The notes beneath the pieces are model-generated. The model was not told where the DNA came from. It did no database searches and saw only the letters and a program-made list of their open reading frames with translations. Below, one piece after another: positions 34,690 through 47,489 of a stretch of DNA of 64,000 bases. The translations under genes were made by a program, and so were the position numbers. The stretch is taken from NCBI GenBank assembly GCA_001586965.3, contig LUCW03002621.1, positions 162,501-226,500 on the forward strand, given 5' to 3'. Position 1 is the first letter of the stretch, and every line of letters begins with the position of its first letter. The stretch is from Sphaeroforma sirkka (Eukaryota > Opisthokonta > Ichthyosporea > Ichthyophonida).

Positions 34690-37600
34690 ACCAATACCAA
34701 CACAGCCACACACCGGACACGCCACATTGCAAAACGACCTCGCCCGCATCCGCTATAAACGCGACACTTACTTTGAGGAACGTGAAGAGGCCCGATTCAA
34801 ACTCATTCAAGCTCAGGAACAATCCACTGCATGCTCTGACACTCACCTTGAAGCTACCCGCACCGCCCTCCGTAAACCCCGCGCCCTTGCTGAAGCTGAC
34901 ATACAACGCTTGCGCACTGATCGCAACGCATAACGCGCCAACCTCACCCAACAACAACACGAATATGCACGACTTTTACAGGACGCCCTCACATAAAACG
35001 AGGACCTCGCCACTGCCGCCTCACAGCTCCATGACGAGCTCACTACCCTTCGGGTGGAACTTGTTGCATCTGATTCCCATAGCTTCCGTCAACAGCTGCA
35101 GGTAGCCCAAAAAGCAGGCAAGATCCACACGCTTGAACAACGCTCCCCATCTATTCCTTTGTTCACCCCGCCTCGATCTCGATCGTACTCCCCACTCCTT
35201 GGCACTCCCCACCACGACACCCATCAGATGCCCAACATCCCTGACAGTCTAGCCAGTACCGGTCAACCCTTCAAGTATTCCAGTAAATATGCTGCTACGA
35301 AGTTTACTAGGGACGACAATTTCACCAACTGGCATCGTCAACTCAAACACATTCTTAAGAAACATGACTCGTCCACCCTCTGCCCCCTGCCTCTACTGTC
35401 AACTCCTGTGAGAAGACCGTTGGCACCACCATCTTTTATTTGAGTTCCTCGGCAGCGGTCTCCCAGAACAATACGACACTTATCTCGACCAAAGACCTCA
35501 CGCGTTCTATCGCCGCCTCTGTAACGACTTCAACTCCATCACCATCGGCCGCATATATGAACTCTTCGTTCAACTCGTCACCCTCCCCAAGCAACCCTCC
35601 CTGGAGGACAGCATCACCAAAGTCCATCTCCTTTGCGACCAGTTCAACGACCTCACATGCTGACACACGAGAATTTTATCACGTGTGCAGCCCGCTGCAA
35701 TTCCTTCCTGATGGATTCGACATCATTGCCCAGGACGTTATGATGCCATCGTTACTGAAATGCCACCAATATTAAAGCCATTTTAAGCACTAACAGCAAC
35801 TATGGTATCGCCAATGCCTCTCACCACACTCCTTCCCCTACACCTACCCAGCGTCCCGGCCGTATCCCACCCGGTAAAGACCCCTCCGGCAACTGCTTCA
35901 CCTGCCAGAAGCCTGGCCACGGCGCCTATGACTGACATTCCACCAACTGTCGCCGCTGCTGGGACTCCCATACCGGCTTCCAATGTACTCTCCCTGATTC
36001 TCTCAAATGTAACAACTGCCGCAATTCCACTGGTCACACTACCACCGCCAGTCGCCGTGTCTGAAGCCACGGGATTTCTCACGCAGCCACACATCCACAA
36101 CCAGTTCCCTCGAACCGGTGCACTACCCTTATACTCCGAGCCGAACCCAACCACTAATCTGTTATAGCCACTGCTCTTATCGACTCCGGCGCCGACATTT
36201 CAATCGTCACCTCCGCTAACGCACTCCTCGACGTCGAACATGGTCAATTCGTCATTGAGCTCGCCGGCGGATCCTCCGTCTCCGCCCCTACCCGTAGCAC
36301 CATTCCCGGCCCCGGCCCTGCCCGCATTCTCCCCGACGCCAGTCAGCCTATCCTCTCTGTAGGCAATATGCAACGCAACAGTTACAGTATCTTCTTTCCC
36401 AAAATTTACATTCCCAATGCCTTATCACACGCGATGGCACCACCGTCAAAGTCATCGACGAATCTGCCCGGCGCTACCTCCTGAATGCCTTCCAGACTGC
36501 CAGTCTCAACCTCCATCATGTCCGCTTTGGGCACCAACCCATCCGCGCGACTGAAGCTATCGCCCACACCCACAAAATCCACATCCCTCCGCCGCTGACC
36601 TACTGCGACGACTACAAACTTCACCTCACACTATTTGACAAACACGTCACGCAGATCTTCGGCCCCGTTGACATCGACATGTTCGCTAATAAGCACAACC
36701 ACCAGGTCCCTACCTATTGCGCCCTTGACCACACAGACAAAGCCACTTCCCTTAACGACGCATACAAACAACACTGGCGCCAACCCACCAAGCGCCTCTA
36801 TGACAAACCTCCCTGGAAAGATTTCCCGCGAGGTAATGTCAAAGCAGCTTGGCGACCCAAACTTATGGCTCACCTTCAGTCACACTTCAAAATTATCCCT
36901 TCCTTTCCCTATACGTTCCTCCGACGCCAACCCGACGGAACTCAAGACTTTGTCACCACTTCCAACTGGCTATACACTGGCGTCGCTATCTTCGGTACTA
37001 CGGCTCAAGCCGTACCCATTCCTGCAGCACTCCAAACTGTCATCGACATCATTCTCCTCCACACGGGGTCCCCAGCATGCTCCTGCGTATCCTGTATCGC
37101 TGGCGAAATGCACAAACTCTAAGTTAGGGACAAGTCCCGAACCCTCCCTGCCATTGGCGCTAAATGGCAAGTCGATCTTGAAGGCAAATTTGAACAGAGA
37201 TATGGTGGCCATGCACACACTATCCGTTTCTTTGAACGCCGTACAGGCCTCGAGTACTAAGAGTACCTTCGTGTCAAAAGCGATGCCCGCCTTGTCCTCG
37301 ATCGTTTTTACACCTATATTGAAGCACAGGGGCGCGATCGCCTACGCACCATCATCGCCGACCGTGGCGGTTAATTTGTTGCGACCGAATTTAAACGCGT
37401 AAACCACCTCGCCCATGCACAGATCCTCTACAACCGCACTGGTGACTCCGCCAAACACAGTGTGTCGAACGTGTACATCAGACCAACATGAACATTGCAT
37501 CTTGCATGGTCGCCCAGGCTCTCCGACCCTTCCACATGTGGTCCGAGGCCAAATCCCATGCATCCCACATCAGCCCTTACGAAGCATTCTTTGGTCGCCT

Positions 37601-37990
37601 CATTACTGCTTTCGTCAAGGCCCTTCGCGTGTACGGCTGCATGACCCCCAATTATGATCACGGCAACACCGACAGACTCTGTCCCAAATGTCGAGTGGCA
37701 TCCTTATCGCATATGACCCCTTCTCTACGCACGCCGACGAATATCGCATGCTCAACGTCGACACTGGTCCCACCACGACTTCCCGCCACGTTCAATACAA
37801 TGAGGGCATCTTCCCCTTATTGCACAATGTCGGTTCTAAGTCCAAGCCCTATTCTCTCTATTGTCGCCACATATCGCGATACCCTGCCTGCCGTCGTGAA
37901 CCCGCCCGCCACCCTGACCTTCTTGCCACCGCCCGAGACCTGTGACCCTTAGGACTCTCCGCCGAGTTCCGTCGTCGATTCTGCAACCCC
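34690..37990 (+). mobile_element. Ty1/copia-like element, GC-rich (fossil)
   Basis: On the plus strand: a gag with a helical, coiled-coil-like N-terminus (34,727-35,100), and a CFTCQKPGHGAYD...C zinc knuckle at about 35,895-35,940. An aspartic protease (LIDSGADISIV) is at about 36,180-36,220. A Dam-like domain with FGPVDIDMFANKHNHQV lies at about 36,660-36,710. An integrase zinc finger part (CSCVSC) sits at about 37,080, then a copia-type integrase with DRGG at about 37,360. The ending is SHASHISPYEAFFGR, LRVYGCM and YRMLNV...SRHVQYNEG, diagnostic of copia. No RT or RNase H is seen. Base composition is much more GC-rich than the surroundings. Broken, with many breaks. Confidence 0.75.
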
Positions 37991-38007
37991 ACCATTTGAC
38001 CTCCCCA

Positions 38008-38156
38008 TGTAGTAAACACATCAAAATACGATACTAAAACCTACTGAGTCTCCCTGAGGATCAGTGCGGTGTATTTATTCTTATATTTGATTGTCTACGT
38101 GGTCTACAAATAATTCACCTCGTGTGAATTAATTGTAAACTAATTCTAACTCCACA
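38008..38156 (+). repeat. Possible short LTR (149 bp)
   Basis: It begins TGTAGTAAACACATC, ends TAATTCTAACTCCACA, and has a TATA-like GGTGTATTTATTC in the middle. The sequence just after it (GATAGTGGTTTAAGGGG) could be a primer-binding-site region, and a gag-like piece follows. No second copy is in the window, so the call is tentative. Confidence 0.35.
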
Positions 38157-38515
38157 CTGATAGTGGTTTAAGGGGACTTTTACCACACCCAACCCCTCAC
38201 TTCCGTTTCCCCTCACCGCAACTGACTCTCCCCCTGAAAATCTTCAGGTCCTGCTTCGTACAGCCCGTGACAGTGTCGCCCGCCCGCCCGACCACCCAAT
38301 CTTCTGCTGACCACCGTGCCCTCAAAGCTCGCACCAGCACCGCGGATTTCCAGACTCGACAACAGGCCAAACTCCTACAAACCTCTACAGCTCGCCACGA
38401 CCAAGCCCGTATCCTGGGGTCACACAACGACAAGCTATAGCACCACCTTGTCAAACGTTCCCATAACCGCGAGCTCCGCAACCTTCTCATCGACAACTCC
38501 CACGATACCACTAGC
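38157..38515 (+). mobile_element. Gag-like fragment ending in a CA microsatellite
   Basis: This GC-rich stretch has a codon and residue style like the copia gag at 34.7 kb (Ala/Arg/Gln/Leu-rich helical, e.g. DFQTRQQAKLLQTSTARHDQ). It runs straight into the CA repeat. It is probably the start of a second copia-like element. Confidence 0.4.
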
Positions 38516-38602
38516 GCACACACACACGCCTGCTGCGAGCATACAGACACACGCACACAAACACATACAGACACGCATGCATACACACAAACGCACACAC
38601 AT

Positions 38603-38691
<89 letters not shown>

Positions 38692-38757
38692 TACATACAT
38701 ATATACACAGACACACACACACACACATGGACACTCACACACACACATAAACACTTA
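38515..38757. repeat. CA/TG microsatellite
   Basis: A long CA tract, nearly perfect at about 38,608-38,686, with degenerate CACA/CATA flanks. ORFs of Thr/His or Val/Cys across it are artefacts. Confidence 0.97.
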
Positions 38758-39111
38758 CCGTCATATCCACAGGTTTAATCCACACTTCGATTTGATAGGA
38801 TCTTCTGTCGTTGTGCTCTCACTAAATTCGACAGACATTGTTCTCAGATCGTGTGTCTCATTTCTATAGCAAATAAAGTATAGAGTATCGTTAGATAAAG
38901 CACAGAACATGATATCAAAGTGCCGAAGCTGTGTGCATTTTTTGGACTTTTACATACGTAGCATGTATTTTTATTTTTGTTATATCTATCCACAAGATTT
39001 TGCAGATGGTGAGTCGGGTGTCAGTTGGCACACTCGCCGGCATTTTGAACCTGATAAAAATAGAAAAATCTTTATTTTTATTTTTTGCGTCATCAAAAAA
39101 ATTACAGCACT

Positions 39112-39269
39112 GGAAAGTCACTAAATGTACATAAGAAAGTCTATAAATGCACTTTTTAAATTTTTTGTTTGAAAAGTTTGAGAAATGAATTGAAAATCAC
39201 ATTTAGCGATTTTAATTGGGCAGTTAGAAAGCGTACCCGTAAATCTGTATGTACATTTAGTGACTTTCC
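39112..39269. mobile_element. MITE-like inverted-repeat element, copy 1
   Basis: The terminal inverted repeats are 22 bp and perfect: left starts GGAAAGTCACTAAATGTACA, right ends TGTACATTTAGTGACTTTCC. The interior (about 114 bp) is AT-rich. The same flanks (TACAGCACT before; CATGTAGGCCATGTACATTT after) occur at copy 2, so the repeated unit is somewhat longer than the TIR-bounded part, about 39,102-39,300. Confidence 0.7.
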
Positions 39270-39299
39270 CATGTAGGCCATGTACATTTAGAGTATTTT

Positions 39300-39419
39300 C
39301 TCTACATACATACATGCAGACGTACATACATTCATACATATATACATATATTTATACATACATACACACACATATATATATATACATACATACATACATA
39401 TATACATATATACATATAC

Positions 39420-39486
<67 letters not shown>

Positions 39487-39492
39487 TACATA
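39300..39492. repeat. TACA/TA microsatellite
   Basis: ATACATACA-type repeats grade into pure TA at about 39,430-39,482. It directly abuts the right edge of MITE copy 1. Confidence 0.95.
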
Positions 39493-39927
39493 AAAATTTT
39501 GCTTACAGATTATATTACTGACTTCTTTGTCCGGTGTACAGTCGACGTATGGTATTTGATTCAGCTATCGTCGTTGTCTGTGTACGTTTAGTGTACTGGA
39601 AGCCTTTATTCTTGAGCAGTTGGTTCCTGGGGGTTGTACAAATCATATATCATTGCGACTTGGATTGTATCGTGTCACCGCTCAAAGTATATTAACTTAC
39701 AGCCATAGTTCTGACAAGCTCTCAGCAGTATATTGGTGCGCAGAAAGATTTTAGTATGAATGTAATTGTTTGTCGTTGAAGATTCCTCAGAGACATGCTT
39801 TTTAAAAAGCAAATTCACTATAAAACACGCGGCCATGAAAAATACTGAACTGGTGCTGAACCCTTGTATTTTGAAAAGGTTCCGAACTAGTGTCAAACCC
39901 TGGTGTCCTCAAAACATTTACAGCACT

Positions 39928-40076
39928 AGAAAGTCACCAAATGTACATAAAAAGTCTTTATATATGTACTTTCAATTTTTCATTAAAACTAATCTGAGAG
40001 AAGAATTCTTTAGAGAATTTGATTGGGTAATTAGAAAACGTAACCGTAAATCTGTATGTACATTTAGTGACTTTCC
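39928..40076. mobile_element. MITE-like inverted-repeat element, copy 2
   Basis: Same orientation as copy 1 and same ends, with two mismatches in the left TIR (AGAAAGTCACCAAATGTACA). The interior is diverged by substitutions and short indels, but the right 60 bp is almost identical to copy 1. Confidence 0.7.
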
Positions 40077-40256
40077 CATGTAGGCCATGTACATTTAGAG
40101 TATTTCCTCGTAAAAAAAGATAGGTTGTCGAGCATTGAGTATAGTGGGGCCATACATTGTGCGACGCAACCGTGCTACCCGTACGTCAACATTCATACGA
40201 GTATCATAGAAATCGTTGGGTCACTTCGCTAATAGATAGTCTACTGGAGTGCGACG

Positions 40257-41157
40257 TGTAGAAATACGGCCTCCGGTCAGTCTAAAATATCAAGATCAAT
40301 TGAGATAATACATTGGTTTTTATTTGTATTTTAAATAATTTAATACAAGCTCTTTTTCCAATATTTCCAACGTGTTCTAAATTCATTTTGATGGCTCCAA
40401 TAGCCTGAGTATTTGGTATGACTCATCTACTTGGACCTATTTGAGACATTATTAGTAGATGTAGGATATTATAAACTAAATTTTATAATCTCGAACTACT
40501 ACTTATAGAATTTGGTCCTCCCGCCAATCTCCAAAATCAATAAGTCTTTTTCTTTTTTTTAACTTTTCTTCAGATGGAACTTTTTATTTATATCAGCTAA
40601 TGTATAAACTAAAATACAATTTAGTCAGTTAGGATTTAGCAGTGGTAGTTTGTGTAAGAATGATCGGGACTGCCTCTTGGTAAGAGCCTTAATATCCTCG
40701 ATCACACAGGACGTACCTCTAGCTGTTCTTTATCAAATAATTCTCACTAGAAGTACTAAGAGTTCATGACCACATGCCTAAATTGTAGATAGACATAATA
40801 ACGTAAGTCAAGTTAATACATTGGCTAATATGAATAAAGTTCCATCTGAAGACAAGCTAAAAAGAAAAAGACTTATTGGATTTTGGAGATTGGCAGGAAG
40901 ACCAAAACCTGTAAGTAGTAGTTCAGAGATTATAAGATTTAGTTTTTAATATCCTACAACCACTATCGTCTCAAATAGATCCAAGTAAATGAGTCATACC
41001 AAATACTCAGGCTATTGGAGCCATCAAAATGAATTTAGAACACTTTGGAAATATTGGAAAAAGAACTTGTATCAAATTATTTAAATACAAATAAAAATCA
41101 ATGTGTTATCTCATTTGATCTTGATATTTTAGACTGACCGGAGACCGTATTTCTACA
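40257..41157. repeat. Two E2-family LTR fragments joined head to head
   Basis: The plus-strand LTR fragment 40,257-40,604 (from TGTAGAAATACGGCCTCCGG) is joined directly to a minus-strand LTR fragment 40,605-41,157 (ending at TATTTCTACA). The whole forward fragment is complementary to part of the reverse one, so the locus can fold into a hairpin with arms of about 350 bp and a loop of about 200 bp. No internal element sequence and no clear target duplication is seen. Confidence 0.85.
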
Positions 41158-42992
41158 TCACAACAATCAGCCATCCTGACATACTGGCCTGCTGGCTACT
41201 TAGGGAACTCGCTCATTTTGAGTAACTTGACCATATCTGGTTCTGAGATTTTGTCCCCATCGTGAACTCTAATTAGATAAGTCGCTCATACAACCACTGA
41301 TCACAATGCACTCATTGTGACTACTTTTATCACAGTTCTTCATAGCTTTATTGTATTACTCGGACAACCACTGGTCTATTACTGGTGTCAATACATTGGG
41401 CTGTTGGTCATGGTGGACTGCTTTGCAGACTTTGTGGAGTGCTATTATGTCAATGAGATCGTCCGCTGTTTGTGCATACAACTTGTCTACTAGTATATCT
41501 ACGTTGTAGAAGTTGCCCTCATAGGTGTTCTTGTCCCAAGACTATGCTATACTTACTCATCACTGGATCTAATGGAGCGAGCACCCCTCCATCCCCATTG
41601 TGTGGGTAGAGGTGCGTGAGGATGCTTGAGAAAACTGGCATTGTGGGTGCTGTTTCTGGTCGTGTTCTAGTTGTACGACTTGTACTGCCTCTTGTCTGTG
41701 TTCTGCTTGAACTTACTTGTGTGCGTAGGCTCCGTCGTGCTGCACGTGTCCTTTGATAAGGAACAGAAGTCATTGACTGTTCTGTGTATTGAGTACGACG
41801 CAATTCTCTTAGAGTTTATCTGTTCTTCCTTGACCTGAAATGTGACAATCCTTTGTAAATATACTCTTTGGGTCACATGTGGTTAATTGCCTGAATTGGT
41901 GTGCCCTGTGTGGTATCTGGCGACTGTGTTGATTGTGGGTCCTTGTGCTTGATTGGCTTGAACTTGGCTGTCTGACTTTTTGGTTTGAGGAGATAAACTT
42001 TGGTTTATGTTGGTTTATATAGTATAAACTAGGTTCAGTGTGTGAACTCGCTATATCGTTTTCTTAACCTTGGATTGAGGTTTATTGGTTTTATTTGTAA
42101 ATCTGTGTTATGTTCTAGTACCGCACTTCTGGCAAAATTTCGTTGAGTTTTTACAAAATCTGTGGTGGCTAGTGTACCCTCTTTTGTTATGTCAGAGTGT
42201 TATGTGCTTCTGAATCGCGTGATTGGTGTACCTTAGCGTATCTGTGTGCGTAAAGTCGGGAATAGCGAATGTTGTTCTTGGTTCTGATTCTGATGTTATT
42301 GTTCACTGTTGTATAATTCGATGGTGTGTCGTTGTGGCTATAGTACCTCTCGTGACTTCTGTACTTCTTCATGTGATGATCATGAGATTCATGTGGAGTT
42401 CATGACCTATGAAGTCATGTGTGGAAGGTCTTGAACGTGGACGTGTGCGTGTAGTCCCTGCTGTTGGGAATTTGTTATAACGTGAAGTCCATTACTTGTG
42501 CTGTCCTAGTCTTTTGTGATCGCCCTTGTTCTGTATTTCCTTATATACTCTTCTTAATTATGTGCATGTGCACTTTTTCCAGTGATATATTTTTGTACAT
42601 AGCTCCTAGGTGATGGCTTGCTTGTCTTTGTTCTATCCTTTGCGTTGTATTTTTATGTGAATACGCAATCTTGAACATATAGCTTGTTTTTATGTCCCTG
42701 GGTGGGACCTGGTTATTGGTGGATAATACGTGTTCTTGTGTCGTTCTCTGTCGTTGAGGGTTCTAATAACTGTACTTCTCGGATCTAGTTGTATTACTAG
42801 GCTATTTTGTGTCTTTCTTGCGCACCCTTTTTAAAATCCAGATTGTAGATGTTTGAGTGAGCTGTCAATGCTTATGCTTGTCTGTATATTACTTCATAAT
42901 GACAGCTATGCCCATTCTTATGCGACTAGACTGTTATTCCATGTCATTTATATCTGATTTAGCTTTCTAATGTTCTTAAGCCAGATATATAT
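41158..42992. other. No certain gene; possible gag-like fragment on the minus strand
   Basis: At 41,519-41,803 (minus) an Arg/Ser/Thr-rich 94-codon frame is followed at about 41,180-41,520 by sequence with plausible protein character. I cannot match it to a family; position among retroelements suggests a gag remnant. From 42,000 to 42,990 the DNA is T/G-rich with no recognisable feature. Confidence 0.25.
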
Positions 42993-43500
42993 TAATCACA
43001 GTAAACCAGGATTGTCAATTAAGCATAAAACTACGGTCAAACACCGGATGCACAACAATCTACGGTCAAACACCGGAGGCTCAACAAGCTTTATCCCAGC
43101 ATCAACCAAGGAGAGAATCTAAACTCAGAGAGGAACACAGAAATACAGATGGAAATTAATCTCGGAGCCTAAGTGGCGCGAGTACGAAAACATCATTATA
43201 GAAAATCTCTGTTGGGCATAAGGGCATCTCTAAATATCGGAGGAGTACAATCTAAACGTATAAGGCCAAAGATTACAATGGAAGCCACGATCAGCTGAAG
43301 ACTTGGCGACGCTGCCTTTGGATTGGATCATAGATTAAGTAAGAACCTTTTTTACCTTAAGAGGTGTTTTCTAATGGCTCAAGGATTACGAGTCCAATGC
43401 ATATAAAAGCAGGGACTCGAATTAAATAAATCACAACCATTCACTTAAAACTTAAAACACTTTTAAGATACTTTGATATCTGAAAACAACAACATATTGA
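42993..43500 (+). repeat. LTR-like repeat, family 3, second copy (508 bp)
   Basis: It begins TAATCACAGTAAACCAGG and ends TCTGAAAACAACAACATATTGA. It matches 26,173-26,650 along its length, including the TATA-like CATATAAAAGCAGGGACTCG, and has an extra local duplication of the CTACGGTCAAACACCGGA phrase near its left end. Confidence 0.65.
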
Positions 43501-43703
43501 TTGTGTTCACTGTTTATGTCTGTGTATCGTTTATTGTTTAGAATACTTTAGCATCTATGGAGTTTAGATGTAGTATCTTCTGTGTTTTTTAGCCATCCAT
43601 GGAGTTTGGATGCTGAGATGTCCTTTTAACCAAGCAACTATATGTTCTAGGTGTTCGATCACACTCTTGTAGACCTGGTTTTATGACTTGTGGTATTCTT
43701 ATT

Positions 43704-43908
43704 TGTTAGAGTACAATGTAGTAGACTTTAGATAAAGTGCAAATGTATATATTTATTTCTGACCTCACCTTTGGTTTTATACCTAAGGTGTTTGTGCTAG
43801 TGTTCAGCCGCTTGGGCTGGCCAGGGTAAAAACCCTTATGGTCAGTATGAGAAACCTTATGCAGAACACTTCAACACTTCGCTGCTTTTCTATTTCAACT
43901 TCTCTGCA
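43704..43908 (+). repeat. Short LTR-like repeat, family 4 (205 bp)
   Basis: It starts TGTTAGAGTACAATGTAGTA and ends TTTCAACTTCTCTGCA. Other copies are at 47,646-47,898 (inverted, diverged) and 55,849-56,054 (inverted, close). The copy at 55.8 kb has just these boundaries, which defines the unit. Confidence 0.7.
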
Positions 43909-44004
43909 ACTAAATCTCACGCTGATCACATGATGCATTTCCGCATAGGTTGTGACTCACATAGAACCGCAGCTATTATTAGAATGTTGCGGTTGACAGG
44001 CTTA

Positions 44005-44162
44005 ATCCACTCTCGGGAATCGGTTGAGAAACTTAATCTGCTCTCGGAAGTCGGTTAATTGATAAATCAACTCTTGAGAGTAATTTGAGCAACTTGATTA
44101 GCTCTCGGAAGTGAGCTAACTCTGATGACATAGCTCTCGGGAGTGAGCTGACTATGATGACT
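44005..44162 (+). repeat. Degenerate tandem array based on CTCTCGG(G/A)AGT
   Basis: About five units of 30-36 bp, each with CTCTCGG-A-T followed by a TTGA or CTGA. It lies about 100 bp downstream of the family 4 repeat. The inverted counterpart near 47.6 kb also has a few such units, so the array belongs to a larger repeat that extends to about 44,235. Confidence 0.6.
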
Positions 44163-44235
44163 TTCATAAATCAAAGATGGTTTCTTGCTGTAAAATCTGG
44201 CCTGAGACCTGTAGTCTCTCATTATTGATATTTGG

Positions 44236-47200
44236 TTACGGAGTGTTTCTGCTAGCTTCTATGACTCGATGTCTATGATGCTTGCTTTAATTGTGTGCTG
44301 ATGCTTCTAGTGATTTCAATTGTTTATCGGACGTGTTTGGTCCTTGCTGATACTTGTAGAGATTATGTGATTTCGCTTGTGGCTGTCAATGATTTGTGAT
44401 GTGCCTTATTGCTTAATACTGCTCTTGACGGTTCTTAGTTTATTTGGTGTCTCGTATATATATTACGCCTTGTGATTTCAATGTTTCTCGTGATTTCAAT
44501 GTGTCTTGTTGTTCTGACCTCCTCTAATTGTGAGGGTGTATGCTTTTGTCTGTGGTGTGCTAGGCAATGTGATTAGTGCGTGTTCTACTGTGTTTCTTCG
44601 TCACTGCGGTGACTAGTATTATTTTTGATTGATGGCCAGACCCATGGAAGCTTGTAGCCTCCAACATAAAAGAAGTTATCACCGGTGACACTTTTCCACA
44701 AATTTTCTAATCCCCAACATTGATACTTTTATCACTGTGACAGGTTGAGAACTTTTACCCAGGTTATACCTTTTGTTGACCTTTAGTGACACCTAGACAC
44801 AATTTCTTTGGCACTACAAAGCACTGTTAAACAATAGACTCTCAGTGGTTCTGTATCGGTCCCGCTCATTTGCTTCTGGTATGAGTTTAGCTCAAACTTC
44901 TTGTGCGACTGGTTTGTCCACTGGTTCTTGATTTCTCTGTTGAGCTGGTTCCTGGAAGGGCTTCTCTTCTCTGTCGAGTTTCTCTTTCCCGACAATCCTC
45001 GTTGCTCCTTCTCTGTCCTCAGACGGTTTTCCATTGCAGGTCTCTTTGTCTATTTTCTTATCTAGGACTATAGAGCTATTATTCTACTACCTAAGACTGA
45101 TATATCATAGGAGTTATTTGACTTACCGTGGTAAGGATATTGTAAACAATGTAGAGTTTGAGAGTAGCTGACAGGATACGACCAAAAGAAGACCTCTTCT
45201 CAAGTGCGAATCTCTCAGCTAGGTAAAGTCCTAGACTGAAGGACTCGCGTTTAGTCTTTATTTGTGTTTAGTATTTTCTACATTAGACTCAATATTTACT
45301 TAAGTGTTTCTCTCACACGCGGGAGTCCCGGTATCGTCTACCGGTAATCCCGCTTCTATTTCTGACCACTCTATCATCAGAAATATTGAATGCTAGATCC
45401 AAAACTTAGTATGTATCTAATAATCCTGGGGTTTGGTTTAGGATTGGCTTTTCTGATAATCTGGCCCCTGGATGCTACACATATGCCAGGTCGATTCACA
45501 TAGATGTATGCCAGACCTGCATACCTTGTACTCTTCATCTGTAAAGCACCGAAGATATATCTAACTATCCGAGATACTTTTCCAAAGCATTCTTATTTTC
45601 ACTATAAAATCAAAACTTCAATAACCACTTGGAGGAAGGAAAATCTGAGGTCAGTTAAGAAAACGGACACAACATTTTGGGTATACACAAAAAATTAAAC
45701 TTATACAGAAGGAAATTTGTGCAAGAAACAGCATCAAACAGTCAATCGACTCCTGAAAATTTAATGCTGATAATCTTGTATGTAGTACTACGCCCACTAT
45801 GGGTACATCTTTGAGAATTTATGAATTCAAATCCGTCGGATCTGGCCCATTTAAAACATAAAACTTACATACGTGATGGGAATAAAGTTGTATGGGTATA
45901 TATATATATATATATATGTGCATAGTCAGGTATGTGCATGTGAATCATTTATAAATATGAAATGCCCTTTTTATACGTGAAGCAAATAAAAATGAAGATC
46001 GAGAAAATAGAATAAACACCCTTTAAAATTAAATTAATCCTTTCAGTTTTGCGTAAATAATCACACTCTAAGTGCTCGCCCACTAAATATGAGAAGAAAG
46101 TCACACAAATAAAGCAGGGCATTTCACCACCCGAATACAATAATTGCCTTGGAAAAGATTGCAGCTACGCCAGACAGAAGTACTTCGCTTTTCGAAACCA
46201 AGCACTTAGTTCGATGAAGCTGCATCCACGATGACTGACCAACACAAATTTAGAACACACTCTTTATAAATATGATGTTGACAGCCTACATCGCGTTATT
46301 CTTCACTATGACTATACAGCTGGCCCACATTGCACCGGAATTGATTTCAACAACTGAGGACACAAAAGGTCCACACAATTAAGCAAAGTTAGGCCACTCA
46401 ATATGGCCAACCCCTACAAATGAGAACAGTACTTCCAATACGAAGCCAAACCAAGCAAAGTGGGTAGGCAATTTAAGAGTGTGCCACGACACACTCTGCT
46501 TCCGATATGAAACACGGTGCATGTATTCGTTACAAATCAATGTACCAATAGAAAAAAAAGAAGGTAAACAGCCCTTGTAGAGGGTAGTCTTTCGAAGTAA
46601 GTATAGAAAATAGTCAGTTGCATGAATTGACTTTTTATCAACACATGATTATAATTGAAATACAATACATTCAATGGTATGTCATATACTCTGCTTCTGT
46701 ACACTCCTATTTTCTGATGGTTCCGCATGTCTACTGTTGCGGAATTACAACGACCTGGTCCATTTCACTGTCGATGTTCTGTGGTCATTGTTCTCTGCAG
46801 AAACAATTGTGCGAAAGATCATATTAAACACCAATGTTTATGAGAAAAGATTCTATACACGTGATTGAATGGTCATTGATGCGACTCTTTTTAAACTCTG
46901 AGCACACCTTTAAAAGGTAAACTATAGCGGTAATGACCGGATCGACAGTTTTATAAAAACATTCATCTCAATTCCTGTCACACTGGCCATGAGATCACAT
47001 TGGATGTCGAGATAAACTCAATGAAAGTGTCAAGAGATTCATGTACTTCTACATTAGGCCTTAATTGACATCACATTATCTTAAAATTAAACATGTCGTT
47101 TTTGGATTGGAGGACAGTAGCGACACATACGCAGATGTTAAGGATATGTGTTTATATGATTTTTATATACAGATGTAGGAGTACACCTGACGAAAAGGAG

Positions 47201-47489
47201 AGCACACAAAACAGTCAGCAGCAGGCAACCGAATTGCATTAGAAAAGACATGCCCCAAGCTCAGGTTGAGAGTCGCAAAACCTCGACGTACTTATATGAA
47301 TCCTGAAACTCCACATGCGGGTTGCTGGTTGGTCTGATCCGAAACGCAATCGGGTCGTAGGGGTGAATAACATTGTATATTCAGAAAGACTGCGGCATGT
47401 TCAAGTAGAAGAGGAAGCGTTTTGAGAAGGCCAGAAAAATGGCACAATGCGTCGGGTAGTAGATAATATTAATACTATGCAGTGAAAGA
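44236..47489. other. Non-coding DNA between two inverted family-4 repeats
   Basis: No gene recognised. A basic, Lys/Arg/Gln-rich 83-codon frame on the minus strand (44,783-45,034) has gag-like composition but no motif. A short TA run lies at 45,896-45,917. The rest is AT-rich and unstructured. Confidence 0.35.

Noticed and set aside
38197-38754. Val/Cys-rich and Thr/His-rich ORFs
   Set aside because: They are artefacts of the CA microsatellite.
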